Shown here one piece after another: positions 23,581 through 32,098 of a stretch of DNA of 64,000 bases (position 1 is the first letter of the stretch; every line of letters starts with the position of its first letter). The stretch comes from Xylanibacter ruminicola Ga6B6 (GTDB taxonomy: Bacteria; Bacteroidota; Bacteroidia; Bacteroidales; Bacteroidaceae): assembly GCF_000687715.1 (NCBI RefSeq), contig NZ_JHXD01000005.1:1-64000 (forward strand), given 5' to 3'. The translations under genes were made by a program, and so were the position numbers. The notes beneath the pieces were generated by a model. That model saw only the letters and a list, made by a program, of their open reading frames with translations. It was not told the DNA's origin and searched no databases.

Positions 23581-24207
23581 TTAAAGTCCCAGACCCTTCT
23601 TCAGCTTATTGGCGCCTTCGTCGATGGCATCGTTAGCCTTCTTCTTGGCATCTTCCTTAGCTGCGTTAGCGGCATCCTCAGCGGCCTTCTTGGTGTTGTC
23701 AACAGCATCCTGACCAGCCTTCTTGGCATCCTCGACTGCAGCATTGGCAGCATCAACGGTCTGATCTACAGCAGCCTGACCAGCCTCCTGAACACCACCT
23801 ACAGCACTTGTAAGACCATTAACGAATGTCTCGGCAGGTGTAACAGTGAGTGTTTCAACAGCAGCAGCTACAGCGGCATTGTCGCCAGCAAAAGCCTTGA
23901 TCTGCTCGGCATTGGCCTTCAGGAACTCCTGAACCTTGGTTACATACTCCTTGGCGAGCTCAGGATTCTTGGTAACGAACTCTTTTACCTGTTCCTGTAC
24001 AGAGGCCAGTGTCTCCTGGAGCTTGTTGGCATCCTTGGCCTCAATCTGCTCTGTGAGGGCAGCGGTGATGGCGCTTACAGCCTCATCTACATTCTGCTCG
24101 GCTACTACAGTTGAATCGGCGGCTTCGGCAGGAGCCTGAGTTTTGTTTCCACAAGATGCGAAACCCATGGCCAAGCAGGCCACAACTGCGATAAGTACTT
24201 TTTTCAT
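23581..24207 (-). CDS. Ala/Lys-rich helical lipoprotein
   Basis: The start at 24207 (MKKVLIAVVACLAMGFASC) gives a lipoprotein signal with lipobox FASC; a longer frame to 24279 would cross the TATTTTTG promoter at 24259-24266. The rest is low-complexity amphipathic helix: repeated VEDAKKAGQDAVDNTKKAAE-like segments, resembling apolipoprotein-like or LEA-like helices. No enzymatic motif is present. It is probably an envelope structural or stress protein, and is convergent with the exonuclease III gene across 12 nt. Confidence 0.72.
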   Translation of the reverse strand: MKKVLIAVVACLAMGFASCGNKTQAPAEAADSTVVAEQNVDEAVSAITAALTEQIEAKDANKLQETLASVQEQVKEFVTKNPELAKEYVTKVQEFLKANAEQIKAFAGDNAAVAAAVETLTVTPAETFVNGLTSAVGGVQEAGQAAVDQTVDAANAAVEDAKKAGQDAVDNTKKAAEDAANAAKEDAKKKANDAIDEGANKLKKGLGL

Positions 24208-24258
24208 AATGCTTTGAATTTTTAAGTAAAACAATAAAAATGACTTGATATGTGGCAA

Positions 24259-24266
24259 CAAAAATA
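24259..24266 (-). promoter_or_regulatory. -7 box of the lipoprotein gene
   Basis: Minus-strand TATTTTTG; the ATG at 24207 follows at about 50 nt. Confidence 0.5.
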
Positions 24267-24295
24267 CATTTTTTTGCATTATGTTAGCGCAAACG

Positions 24296-24326
24296 TTGCT
24301 ACTTTTTTGTTTTTTTTATACTTTTG
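24296..24326 (+). promoter_or_regulatory. Promoter of the SulP gene
   Basis: TTG (24296-24298), 20-nt spacer, TACTTTTG (24319-24326). The leader contains AGATTAATAG twice in tandem (24351-24370). Confidence 0.55.
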
Positions 24327-24373
24327 CACGCGTTTTTTCAAGATAACAAGAGATTAATAGAGATTAATAGAAG

Positions 24374-26074
24374 ATGATGACAACATTTGCATTCAAGCCG
24401 AAACTTTTGTCGACACTTCGGCACTACAACAAACAACAGTTTACCACCGACCTGCTGGCCGGTATCATCGTAGGTATCGTAGCACTGCCTCTGGCCATCG
24501 CTTTTGGTATTGCATCAGGTGTAACCCCTGAGAAGGGTATCATCACCGCCATCGTAGCTGGACTGATTATCTCGCTGTTGGGTGGTTCGAAGGTACAGAT
24601 TGGTGGTCCTACTGGTGCGTTTATCATTATTATCTATGGTATTATTCAGCAGTACGGTTTCGAGGGACTGACCATTGCCACACTGATGGCTGGTGTATTC
24701 CTGATTCTGTTTGGTGTGCTGCATCTGGGAACCATCATCAAATACATACCTTACCCCATTGTGGTAGGTTTTACCAGCGGTATCGCACTCACCATCTTTA
24801 CCACACAGATTAAGGACTTGTTTGGTTTAACCATGGAGAGCGTGCCCAGCGACTTTATCGAGAAGTGGGGCGCTTACATTGGCGACTTTGGTACCATCGA
24901 CTGGTGGAGCACAGCTGTGGGTATCGGCTCGGTAGCTGTGATTGCCACATGGCCTATGGTAGCTAAGTACAACAGCCTGCTGAAGAAGCTGCCAGGATCG
25001 CTGATTGCTATTATCGTCATGACTGTAGCCGCTCTGCTGCTCAAGCAGTATGCAGGCGTAATGAGTATAGAAACCATTGGCGACAGATTCAGTATTTCGA
25101 ACCAGTTGCCTGATGCTGAAATGCCCGCTTTGTCGTGGGATGTGATTAAGGGTCTGGTGTCGCCAGCTATCACCATCGCCATTTTGGGTGCCATAGAATC
25201 TTTGCTTTCAGCCACTGTGGCTGACGGTGTGATTGGCGATCGCCACGACTCTAATACCGAATTGATTGCACAGGGTGTGGCTAACCTGGCCAGTCCTATA
25301 TTTGGCGGTATCCCCGCTACAGGTGCCATTGCACGTACCATGACCAATATTAATAACGGTGGACGTACGCCTGTGGCTGGTATCGTACATGCAGCCGTGC
25401 TGTTGCTCATCTTCCTGTTCCTCATGCCACTGGCACAGTATATTCCTATGGCCTGTCTGGCTGGTGTGCTGGTAATCGTGAGTTACAACATGAGTGGCTG
25501 GCGCTCGTTTGCTTCGATCATGAAGAACCCCAAGAGCGATGTGATTGTGCTGTGTGTAACCTTCCTGCTTACCGTTATCTTCGACCTTACCATCGCTATC
25601 GAGGTTGGTCTGATCTGCGCTTGCTTGCTGTTCATGCGTCGTATGGCAGAGACTACCGATGTGAAGGTTATCAGCGATGAGATCGACCCAGAGGAGGAGC
25701 AGAGCGACTTCCAGATGGGTAACCTGGAGCACCTGACTATTCCTGAGGGTGTAGAGGTATATGAGATTAACGGTCCTTACTTCTTTGGAGCAGGTAACAA
25801 GTTCGAGGAGATTATGGCCAGCTTGCGTGGTCAGCGACCCAAGGTTCGAATTATCCGTATGCGTAAGGTGCCTTTCGTTGATTCTACTGGTATCCACAAC
25901 CTGACAAACTTGTGTACCATGAGTCAGAATGATGGCATACAGGTAGTACTCTCGGGTGTGAACCCAACAGTGCAGGCTGTACTCCATAAGGCCGGATTTG
26001 ATAAGATGTTAGGCGAGAACAACATTTGCTCGCACATCAATATAGCATTAGAAAGAGCAAAAGAGTTGGTTTAA
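24374..26074 (+). CDS. SulP/SLC26 anion transporter with STAS domain
   Basis: An inner-membrane transporter of the SulP family. It has about 12-14 hydrophobic segments with the family entry DLLAGIIVGIVALPLAIAFG and GGSKVQIGGPTGAFIIIIYG. A C-terminal cytoplasmic STAS domain (about 450-560) follows, with VEVYEINGPYFFGAGNKFEE and VPFVDSTGIHNL. Length 566 aa is typical. Substrate could be sulfate, bicarbonate or dicarboxylate; the sequence alone does not tell. The stop codon lies within a bidirectional terminator shared with the convergent MBL gene. Confidence 0.9.
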   Translation: MMTTFAFKPKLLSTLRHYNKQQFTTDLLAGIIVGIVALPLAIAFGIASGVTPEKGIITAIVAGLIISLLGGSKVQIGGPTGAFIIIIYGIIQQYGFEGLTIATLMAGVFLILFGVLHLGTIIKYIPYPIVVGFTSGIALTIFTTQIKDLFGLTMESVPSDFIEKWGAYIGDFGTIDWWSTAVGIGSVAVIATWPMVAKYNSLLKKLPGSLIAIIVMTVAALLLKQYAGVMSIETIGDRFSISNQLPDAEMPALSWDVIKGLVSPAITIAILGAIESLLSATVADGVIGDRHDSNTELIAQGVANLASPIFGGIPATGAIARTMTNINNGGRTPVAGIVHAAVLLLIFLFLMPLAQYIPMACLAGVLVIVSYNMSGWRSFASIMKNPKSDVIVLCVTFLLTVIFDLTIAIEVGLICACLLFMRRMAETTDVKVISDEIDPEEEQSDFQMGNLEHLTIPEGVEVYEINGPYFFGAGNKFEEIMASLRGQRPKVRIIRMRKVPFVDSTGIHNLTNLCTMSQNDGIQVVLSGVNPTVQAVLHKAGFDKMLGENNICSHINIALERAKELV

Positions 26075-26091
26075 ATACCAACTCTTTTTTT
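26062..26091. terminator. Bidirectional terminator between SulP and MBL genes
   Basis: AGAGTTGGT, loop TTAAAT, ACCAACTCT, followed by T7 on the plus strand. The stem includes the SulP stop and ends at the MBL stop. Confidence 0.85.
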
Positions 26092-26737
26092 ATGCGTTCA
26101 TATAAGGATTGTATTGCTGTTCGTCGCCAATGGTGGATTGTGGACCGTGGCCTGTATAAACCGTGGTATCGGCAGGCAGCGTTGCAAGCACATGCTGCAG
26201 ACTGTGCATGATATCGGCATAGCTGCCACGCTCAAAATCGGTGCGGCCTATGCTCATACGGAACAGGGTATCGCCTGTAAACACCACCTTCTCTTCTTCA
26301 CACCAGAAGCTAACACCACCTGGTGTGTGGCCTGGAGTACGCAGCAGCTTAAACTGGTGGGTGCCAAAGCGTATCACCTCGTCGTTGGCAAAGTAATGGC
26401 CTGGCTCAGGGTATGACAAGTTGAGCTTGATGCCTGCCATCGCCTGGAACTGGCCAGGGATATCTGTAATCAGCCACTCATCGTCGGCAGAAATCTCAGG
26501 CTTCAGTCCCCACGTGTCAAACACGGTGTTGATGCCAAAGTTATGGTCGAAATGACCATGAGTGCAAAGCAGGTGTACGGGCTTTAGCTGATGCTCGTTG
26601 ATAAAGTTTACCAACGCATCGCGCTCCTCCTGATAGTAGGCACCACAGTCTATAATCACACACTCGTTGGTGTCGTCATAAACCACGTAGGTATTCTCCT
26701 GCAGGAGATTAAAGCTGAAGGTTTTTACGTGTAGCAT
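26090..26737 (-). CDS. MBL-fold metallo-hydrolase (glyoxalase II-like)
   Basis: A 215-residue hydrolase of the metallo-beta-lactamase fold. It shows the THGHFDHN metal motif (HxHxDH) at about 59-66, TPGHTPGGVSFW, VFTGDTLF and the last ligand in VYTGHGPQST. These features fit the hydroxyacylglutathione-hydrolase-like group, which hydrolyses thioesters; exact substrate is unknown. The start codon overlaps the rsmG stop by one base (TAATG), so the two genes are coupled. Confidence 0.88.
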   Translation of the reverse strand: MLHVKTFSFNLLQENTYVVYDDTNECVIIDCGAYYQEERDALVNFINEHQLKPVHLLCTHGHFDHNFGINTVFDTWGLKPEISADDEWLITDIPGQFQAMAGIKLNLSYPEPGHYFANDEVIRFGTHQFKLLRTPGHTPGGVSFWCEEEKVVFTGDTLFRMSIGRTDFERGSYADIMHSLQHVLATLPADTTVYTGHGPQSTIGDEQQYNPYMNA

Positions 26738-27363
26738 TATAGGGGCAGATAGATAACGTATTTTTCCTTAAACCACTCTTCGCTGAAGAACTGCGAGATC
26801 TCTGTGGCTTCTACAATCTTATGATAGGGCTGCAACTCGGCCTGCAAATCACCACCCTTCAGGCATATAACGCCATTAGGCAGGGCATTCTGCTGAGTCT
26901 TCGAGATGTTCTTGCGCATCAGCTTTACCAGGTCGGGGAGGGGCATCACGGCACGACTCACAATAAAGTCGTACTTATCCTTTTCGTCCTCGCCACGCAG
27001 ATGGGTTGGCTGGCAGTTCTTCAAGCCAATGGCATTGCATACCTCCTGGGCCACACGAATCTTCTTGCCTGTGCCATCAATCAGCTTGAACTGGCACTCT
27101 GGAAACAGAATGCTCAGGGGCACACCAGGAAAGCCGCCTCCTGTACCAAAATCCAGGATGCGTGTACCTGGACGGAAGTTAATTATCTTGGCGATGGCCA
27201 GTGAGTGGAGCACGTGGTGCTCGTAAAGCTGGTCGATATCCTTACGTGATATCACGTTAATCTTGGTGTTCCAATCACGATAAAGGGCATCAAGGGCATC
27301 GAACTGCCGGCGCTGTTCGTCGCTCAGCTCTGGGAAATATTTCTGAATAATCTCTGCTGTCAT
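26737..27363 (-). CDS. rsmG: 16S rRNA (guanine-527-N7)-methyltransferase
   Basis: RsmG methylates G527 of 16S rRNA. The SAM-binding motif DFGTGGGFPGVPLSILFP (about 70-87) follows HHVLHSLAIA, and DFIVSRAVMPL matches the later conserved block. At 208 aa the size is normal. It sits in a three-gene run, with the DUF3298 gene upstream (ATGA overlap) and the MBL gene downstream. Confidence 0.93.
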   Translation of the reverse strand: MTAEIIQKYFPELSDEQRRQFDALDALYRDWNTKINVISRKDIDQLYEHHVLHSLAIAKIINFRPGTRILDFGTGGGFPGVPLSILFPECQFKLIDGTGKKIRVAQEVCNAIGLKNCQPTHLRGEDEKDKYDFIVSRAVMPLPDLVKLMRKNISKTQQNALPNGVICLKGGDLQAELQPYHKIVEATEISQFFSEEWFKEKYVIYLPL

Positions 27364-28169
27364 TGTACTGATTTGATAAATGCGGGTTTTACAAATTTCT
27401 TAAGCTGGTCATAGGTAAGTACCAACTCGATAGTGCCTAACTCCAACGAGGCAATCTCGGAGGGGTTGAAAATAAAAGTGATGGTATTATCGCTCACAAT
27501 AAAGTTCTCGGGTACGTACATTTCTACCTGATCCAGATAGCCTTTCTCCTTCAACTGTTCAAGATCCTGTGTCTCTGTCTTCTCCATGAGTGCCTTCAGC
27601 AACACGGGGGGCAACTGGGTTTCGTAGCCATCCACAAACACATCCTTCATCCTGATTTCTTTAGCTGTTTCTGTATTGAAATTAAGGGGGATAAGCTGGT
27701 GGATGCTGTTGGCATGGCCCTCGCTATAGTCGATAGTGGCCAGATAGGCCAATGTGCGCTTCGAGGTTTGTTCGGTAGTGGCATTGATAATGTAATGGAA
27801 CTCGTACCACGAACGCTTGGTGGTATCGGCACGATCGGCATTGTAGAGGGGCAGCATGTTGGTTTTATAACTCATGGTGTAGGCCTCGGCAAACTGGTCC
27901 ATGGCACCTTGCATGCCCATGTCGGCCTGATTAAAGAGGCGATATACCACAGCCTCGTTAATCTTCTGTCCCACCTCGCCACTCTCTTTGGTGGCGCAGG
28001 GCAGTTTTAAGCTTACACTGCACACGGGCGATAACTCTTCGTTTGACAGACGTATGGTTTTTTCCGACTCGATCATCTCGAAAGTCAGTTTGCCTTCGTC
28101 ATCATTTCTGCAACCCGTAAAAACGGTGAGAATAACGAAAATGAGTATGTATTTGAGTTGGTTTGTCAT
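27360..28169 (-). CDS. DUF3298/RsiV-like lipoprotein
   Basis: The start at 28169 (MTNQLKYILIFVILTVFTGC) gives a lipoprotein signal with lipobox VFTGC; a longer frame to 28193 begins inside the promoter box. The mature part fits the DUF3298/PdaC-like family, with SWYEFHYIINATTEQTSKRT, SIHQLIPLNFNTETAKEIRM and FIFNPSEIASLELGTIELVL. The role is probably envelope-related: relatives include polysaccharide deacetylase partners and anti-sigma RsiV. It heads the rsmG-MBL operon with ATGA overlap to rsmG. Confidence 0.8.
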   Translation of the reverse strand: MTNQLKYILIFVILTVFTGCRNDDEGKLTFEMIESEKTIRLSNEELSPVCSVSLKLPCATKESGEVGQKINEAVVYRLFNQADMGMQGAMDQFAEAYTMSYKTNMLPLYNADRADTTKRSWYEFHYIINATTEQTSKRTLAYLATIDYSEGHANSIHQLIPLNFNTETAKEIRMKDVFVDGYETQLPPVLLKALMEKTETQDLEQLKEKGYLDQVEMYVPENFIVSDNTITFIFNPSEIASLELGTIELVLTYDQLKKFVKPAFIKSVQ

Positions 28170-28190
28170 ACTTTTGCACTTATTTTTGCG

Positions 28191-28198
28191 CAAAATTA
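28191..28198 (-). promoter_or_regulatory. -7 box of the DUF3298-rsmG-MBL operon
   Basis: Minus-strand TAATTTTG, 21 nt before the ATG at 28169. Confidence 0.55.
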
Positions 28199-28240
28199 CA
28201 CTAAAATCTCGAAAATAGCAAATTTCTCATAAAAAATCAC

Positions 28241-28248
28241 TAATTTTG
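28241..28248 (+). promoter_or_regulatory. -7 box of the MFS gene
   Basis: TAATTTTG, 34 nt before the MFS start; divergent from the DUF3298 promoter. Confidence 0.6.
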
Positions 28249-28282
28249 CAGCCGAAATAATAAAAGAATCATTAAAACCAGA

Positions 28283-29458
28283 ATGAATTCACAGAGTACG
28301 CCCGTACATATCAGGTTGTGGCATAAAGACTTTTGGTTGATGGCCATCGCCAACTTCTTGTTGGCAATGACGGTCTATATGCTCGTACCTACTATGCCCC
28401 GCTGGCTGATGGATGCCCAGCAGTTCTCGGCTCAGGATGCAGGTATTGCTATGGCTGCATTAGGAGTAGGACTGTTTGCACTTGGTGCATTCATATCTTA
28501 TATGGTTCAGCACTATCGTAGAAACTTAGTGTGCATATTTGCCGTGCTGATTGAAGCACTATTGATTACAGCCCTGTATTATATAGATGGTTTGCACATG
28601 CGTGTGGCCGACCCTATGGTGGTTTTTGTGCATCGCTTTGCACAAGGTGCTGTGTTCGGACTGGCCCAGATGGTGCTGACGAGTACGCTGATTATCGATA
28701 CCAGCGAGTCGTTCCAGCGTACTGAGGCTAACCACTCGGCTGCCTGGTTCTCGAGGTTTGCCCTGAGTATGGGTCCTATGGCAGGTTTGCTTATTGGGCG
28801 CATTGCTGGCTTCCACTATGTGCTGTTGGCAACCATGGCTTGTGCTATGGCTGTGGTGGTACTGGTGTTGCTGGTAAACTTCCCCTTCCGTGCGCCTCAG
28901 GACGATATCCCTACTGTTAGTTTGGATCGTTTCTTCCTGCCTCATGGATTCCCCCTGTTTGTAAACCTGCAGCTGGTAACCTTGGCAGTGGGCATTATCC
29001 TATCAGTAGTGATGATAGAGCAGTTCTACTCGATGATGATGGTGGGCTTTGCTGTGGCCATCTTGTCGCAGCGCTTTGTATTCAAGAATGCTGAGCTGAA
29101 GAGCGAGGTGGTAACAGGTCTGATACTGATGGGTGTGGCCCTGCTGATGATGATCACACGCCATTTGCCTATCGTGATGTATGCAGCCCCGCTGTTTATT
29201 GGTATGGGTGTTGGTTTGATAGGTTCGCGCTTCCTGCTGTTCTTTATCAAACTGAGTCGCCATTGTCAACGTGGCACCTCGCAGAGCACCTTCCTGTTAG
29301 GCTGGGAGAGTGGTATCGCATGGGGTGTAGGCGCAGGTGTGGCTATCTTCCAAGGCAACGTTACAGCCGCGCTGATAGCTGCCTTGGTGCTGGTAATAGC
29401 TGCTTTGGCTATGTACCATTTTACCCACAACTGGTTTACAAATAACAAAAACAGATAA
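28283..29458 (+). CDS. MFS transporter
   Basis: At 391 residues with about 12 hydrophobic segments, it has the layout of a major facilitator. The first helix (FWLMAIANFLLAMTVYMLVP) is followed by GIAMAALGVGLFALGAF and a central loop near FRAPQDDIPTVSLDRFF. The end is ALIAALVLVIAALAMYHFTH. It is probably an efflux or sugar/drug permease of the inner membrane; no substrate-specific motif is seen. Its stop (29456-29458) directly abuts the stop of the convergent AddB-like gene, with no spacer and no terminator. Confidence 0.87.
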   Translation: MNSQSTPVHIRLWHKDFWLMAIANFLLAMTVYMLVPTMPRWLMDAQQFSAQDAGIAMAALGVGLFALGAFISYMVQHYRRNLVCIFAVLIEALLITALYYIDGLHMRVADPMVVFVHRFAQGAVFGLAQMVLTSTLIIDTSESFQRTEANHSAAWFSRFALSMGPMAGLLIGRIAGFHYVLLATMACAMAVVVLVLLVNFPFRAPQDDIPTVSLDRFFLPHGFPLFVNLQLVTLAVGIILSVVMIEQFYSMMMVGFAVAILSQRFVFKNAELKSEVVTGLILMGVALLMMITRHLPIVMYAAPLFIGMGVGLIGSRFLLFFIKLSRHCQRGTSQSTFLLGWESGIAWGVGAGVAIFQGNVTAALIAALVLVIAALAMYHFTHNWFTNNKNR

Positions 29459-32098
29459 TTACCCTCGGCACAATGCTGCGTAAGGGCATGTTTCGCAACG
29501 ATGCTGGTCGTCAGTTGGCACAAAAGCCATCTGGGCGTTATAGATATCGTCCAGCTGTTGGCGTAACAGCGTTATAAACTCATCCGAATAATCTGCTATA
29601 TCAGTGATGGCTTCCTTACCAATCTTCAAGGTTGGGTCGTAATCCTCGCTACCTGCATGCTGAATAAACAGCAGGCATGGCGACACCATCTGTGGCGTCT
29701 TGTTACGCACGATATGGGCGTAGAGCAGGGTTTGCAGGAAGTAATCGCTATGGTCCTTGATGGCCTCCTGTGAGAAGATGGCTGCCACATCGGGCATGGC
29801 CTTCATCTGGCGTGAACCAGTCTTATAATCTACCACACGGATACGTTCCAGTCCTGTTTCAGGATCGGTAATACTATCCAAACGGTCGATGATACCAGCA
29901 ATATACTGATTGTTCAGGGTGATGTTAACAGGCTTTTCGAGCCCCAGGATGCTGAATGGCGCCAAACGGCGATCGCACTCTAACAGCTGGCGCAGGTACT
30001 TGATAATTACCTCGCGATTAATAAGCTGCAAACCATCGAGTGGGGGCAGTGGGTGTGAGGCATCGTGGATATGGAAGAACTCCTGCTTGATGGCCTCATC
30101 AACCACTCGTTCTATGGTTACCTCTTCCTTCAGCAGATCGTCGATAGCCATTGTAGTGATGGTGGCTTTGGTTGCTACCAGATACTGGTACACCAATTGT
30201 GCGGCTTTGTGGAAGATGTTACCAAACAAACGGTTGTCAATCAAATCGTCCTCTGTGTTGTCGGGCTCTTTCAGCTCGCACACATAACGATAGAAGAATC
30301 GCAGTTGGCAGCGCAGATAGGTGTTGATGGCAGTAGGACTGATGCCGCCTGCATCTTTAGCAAAACGGCGCTGTAGCTGACTCATCACCTCAGGTGTCTT
30401 GTTTATAGCCTGAGGGGCATGGAGCTGGGGTGTCTGTCCTGCTTTCAGTGTCTGGAACGTAATTGGGATCTTGTTCTCAACCATCAGTTGCAGCATAAAG
30501 CGCGACATCTCGGCTGTTTTACCATCGCTGGTGGCATTGTTATAAAGAATGGTTACATCTTTTGCACGTTGCAGCAAACGATGGAAATAATGCTCATAGA
30601 TAGATACCTTGTAATCGATGGTGGTCAGTCCGTAGGCCTTACGCAAGGCGTAGGGGATAAACGAAGTATCGTTAACGCCACGTGGCATGTTACCCTCGTT
30701 GCATGAGAGCAGTAGCACATGATCGAAGTCGAGGTTTCGCGTTTCGAGCACACCCATCACCTGAATTCCTTCGGCAGGTTCGCCATGGAAGGGGATAGAA
30801 GTGGTTGATATTAGCTGTACAATCAGACGTTGTAGTGTTATCACATCCACCTTCAGTACGCCACTATCCACCAAACCGCTTAATCTGTTAAGCAAGGTGT
30901 ACATGCGGAAAAGACTCTCTGTATCGAGTGGCGAGTCGATAATAGGACTCTTTGAGGTAGCGATGGTTTGCGTAAGACTGATGAGCCAGTGCAGTAAGGG
31001 CTGGATATCAGTATAGCGTTGGCTGGCAAAATCGTCGGGCATCAGTGTGGCGTAAGGATGGCGCTTGATACTTTCAACCCATCTACGTGCAAAGGTCTGC
31101 TTGCGCAGCGAGTAACCATGCACCTGCATGTTGATTAGTGTGTTGATGAGCGATGCTATAGATGTTTGTCCTAGTGGATAACCTGTGGTGATATTGATTT
31201 TATCAACATTCTCAGGCAGACAATGGATAACCGTTTGCAGCAAGCCCTCGTTGCAAAGCACAATGGCTGTTTTGCGACCATCGTTAATGCGATCGGCATC
31301 CAACCATTCGCTGATGTAACGGGCCTGGATATTCTCAGTAGGGGCCGAAATCAGGTTGATATGGCATGGTGGCACCTCATCTGTATCCTGATAGAAAATG
31401 GCTTTGCCCTGTTTTTCCAATCGGCTGAAGAGTGTTTGCTCAACCTTCTGCAACAGGTTGAAGCCGATAAATACATAAGTATCGTATTCAAATTCTAACG
31501 TTTCGTCCGTTGCCACCTGGCGATAGAGGGCGCCCTCGTAGGCCAGTTGCTTCTCGGCCAACTGCTGGTTGTAAGCATGATAAATCTCGCCAATATGGCT
31601 CCACAGGCGTAGGAATCGCTCTTTCAGTTCGGTGTTATGCTCCTCAGAAAAATTGCTGAAAAAGCGCTTGATCATCTCACGCTGCTCAGGGGTGAGATAC
31701 GAGGTGTCGTCGAGCTCGTGTATGTCGCGCAGGTTAGCCAGCACCTTATCGGCAGGCGCCATATTCTTATCCAAATCGTCGAAGTCGGAAAGCAACAGCT
31801 GTCCCCAACCATAAAAATGATCGAGCGTCTCGTCGATACCTGTACAAGCGGTAAACACACGATGTAGTTCGCATACCAGCAGGATAGGGTCGGCCACCTG
31901 TAGTTTAGAGTGCGAGCGGAACAAATCGCTGATGGTAATATAAGCAGGGCTCCACAGGGGCTTCTGCGCCAAGCGTGCCAGGTGCTCGTTAAGGAACAAT
32001 GATGCACGCTTGTTAGGGAACACCACAGCTACTCGTGATAGATTGGTGCCATATCTGGAAAGCAGGTCTTCTGCTACATGTTCAAGGAAACTCTTCAT
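29459..32098 (-). CDS. AddB-like PD-(D/E)XK nuclease with C-terminal Fe-S cluster motif
   Basis: The 879-residue protein matches the AddB-type partner of Bacteroidota AddA/RecB-like helicases. It opens with VAVVFPNKRASLFLNEHLA, the inactive-helicase-like part without a Walker A, and ends with a PD-(D/E)XK nuclease (RIRVVDYKTGSR). The Fe-S ligands are LRCQLRFF upstream and CETCPYAALC at the end. With the AddA-like protein it should form a two-nuclease enzyme that resects double-strand breaks. The genes overlap by 4 nt (ATGA), which supports coupling. Confidence 0.87.
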   Translation of the reverse strand: MKSFLEHVAEDLLSRYGTNLSRVAVVFPNKRASLFLNEHLARLAQKPLWSPAYITISDLFRSHSKLQVADPILLVCELHRVFTACTGIDETLDHFYGWGQLLLSDFDDLDKNMAPADKVLANLRDIHELDDTSYLTPEQREMIKRFFSNFSEEHNTELKERFLRLWSHIGEIYHAYNQQLAEKQLAYEGALYRQVATDETLEFEYDTYVFIGFNLLQKVEQTLFSRLEKQGKAIFYQDTDEVPPCHINLISAPTENIQARYISEWLDADRINDGRKTAIVLCNEGLLQTVIHCLPENVDKINITTGYPLGQTSIASLINTLINMQVHGYSLRKQTFARRWVESIKRHPYATLMPDDFASQRYTDIQPLLHWLISLTQTIATSKSPIIDSPLDTESLFRMYTLLNRLSGLVDSGVLKVDVITLQRLIVQLISTTSIPFHGEPAEGIQVMGVLETRNLDFDHVLLLSCNEGNMPRGVNDTSFIPYALRKAYGLTTIDYKVSIYEHYFHRLLQRAKDVTILYNNATSDGKTAEMSRFMLQLMVENKIPITFQTLKAGQTPQLHAPQAINKTPEVMSQLQRRFAKDAGGISPTAINTYLRCQLRFFYRYVCELKEPDNTEDDLIDNRLFGNIFHKAAQLVYQYLVATKATITTMAIDDLLKEEVTIERVVDEAIKQEFFHIHDASHPLPPLDGLQLINREVIIKYLRQLLECDRRLAPFSILGLEKPVNITLNNQYIAGIIDRLDSITDPETGLERIRVVDYKTGSRQMKAMPDVAAIFSQEAIKDHSDYFLQTLLYAHIVRNKTPQMVSPCLLFIQHAGSEDYDPTLKIGKEAITDIADYSDEFITLLRQQLDDIYNAQMAFVPTDDQHRCETCPYAALCRG

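Noticed and set aside
23569..24114. 181-aa plus-strand open frame
   Set aside because: It is the antisense shadow of the Ala/Lys-rich lipoprotein; its Leu/Ser/Gly repetition comes from that repetitive sequence.
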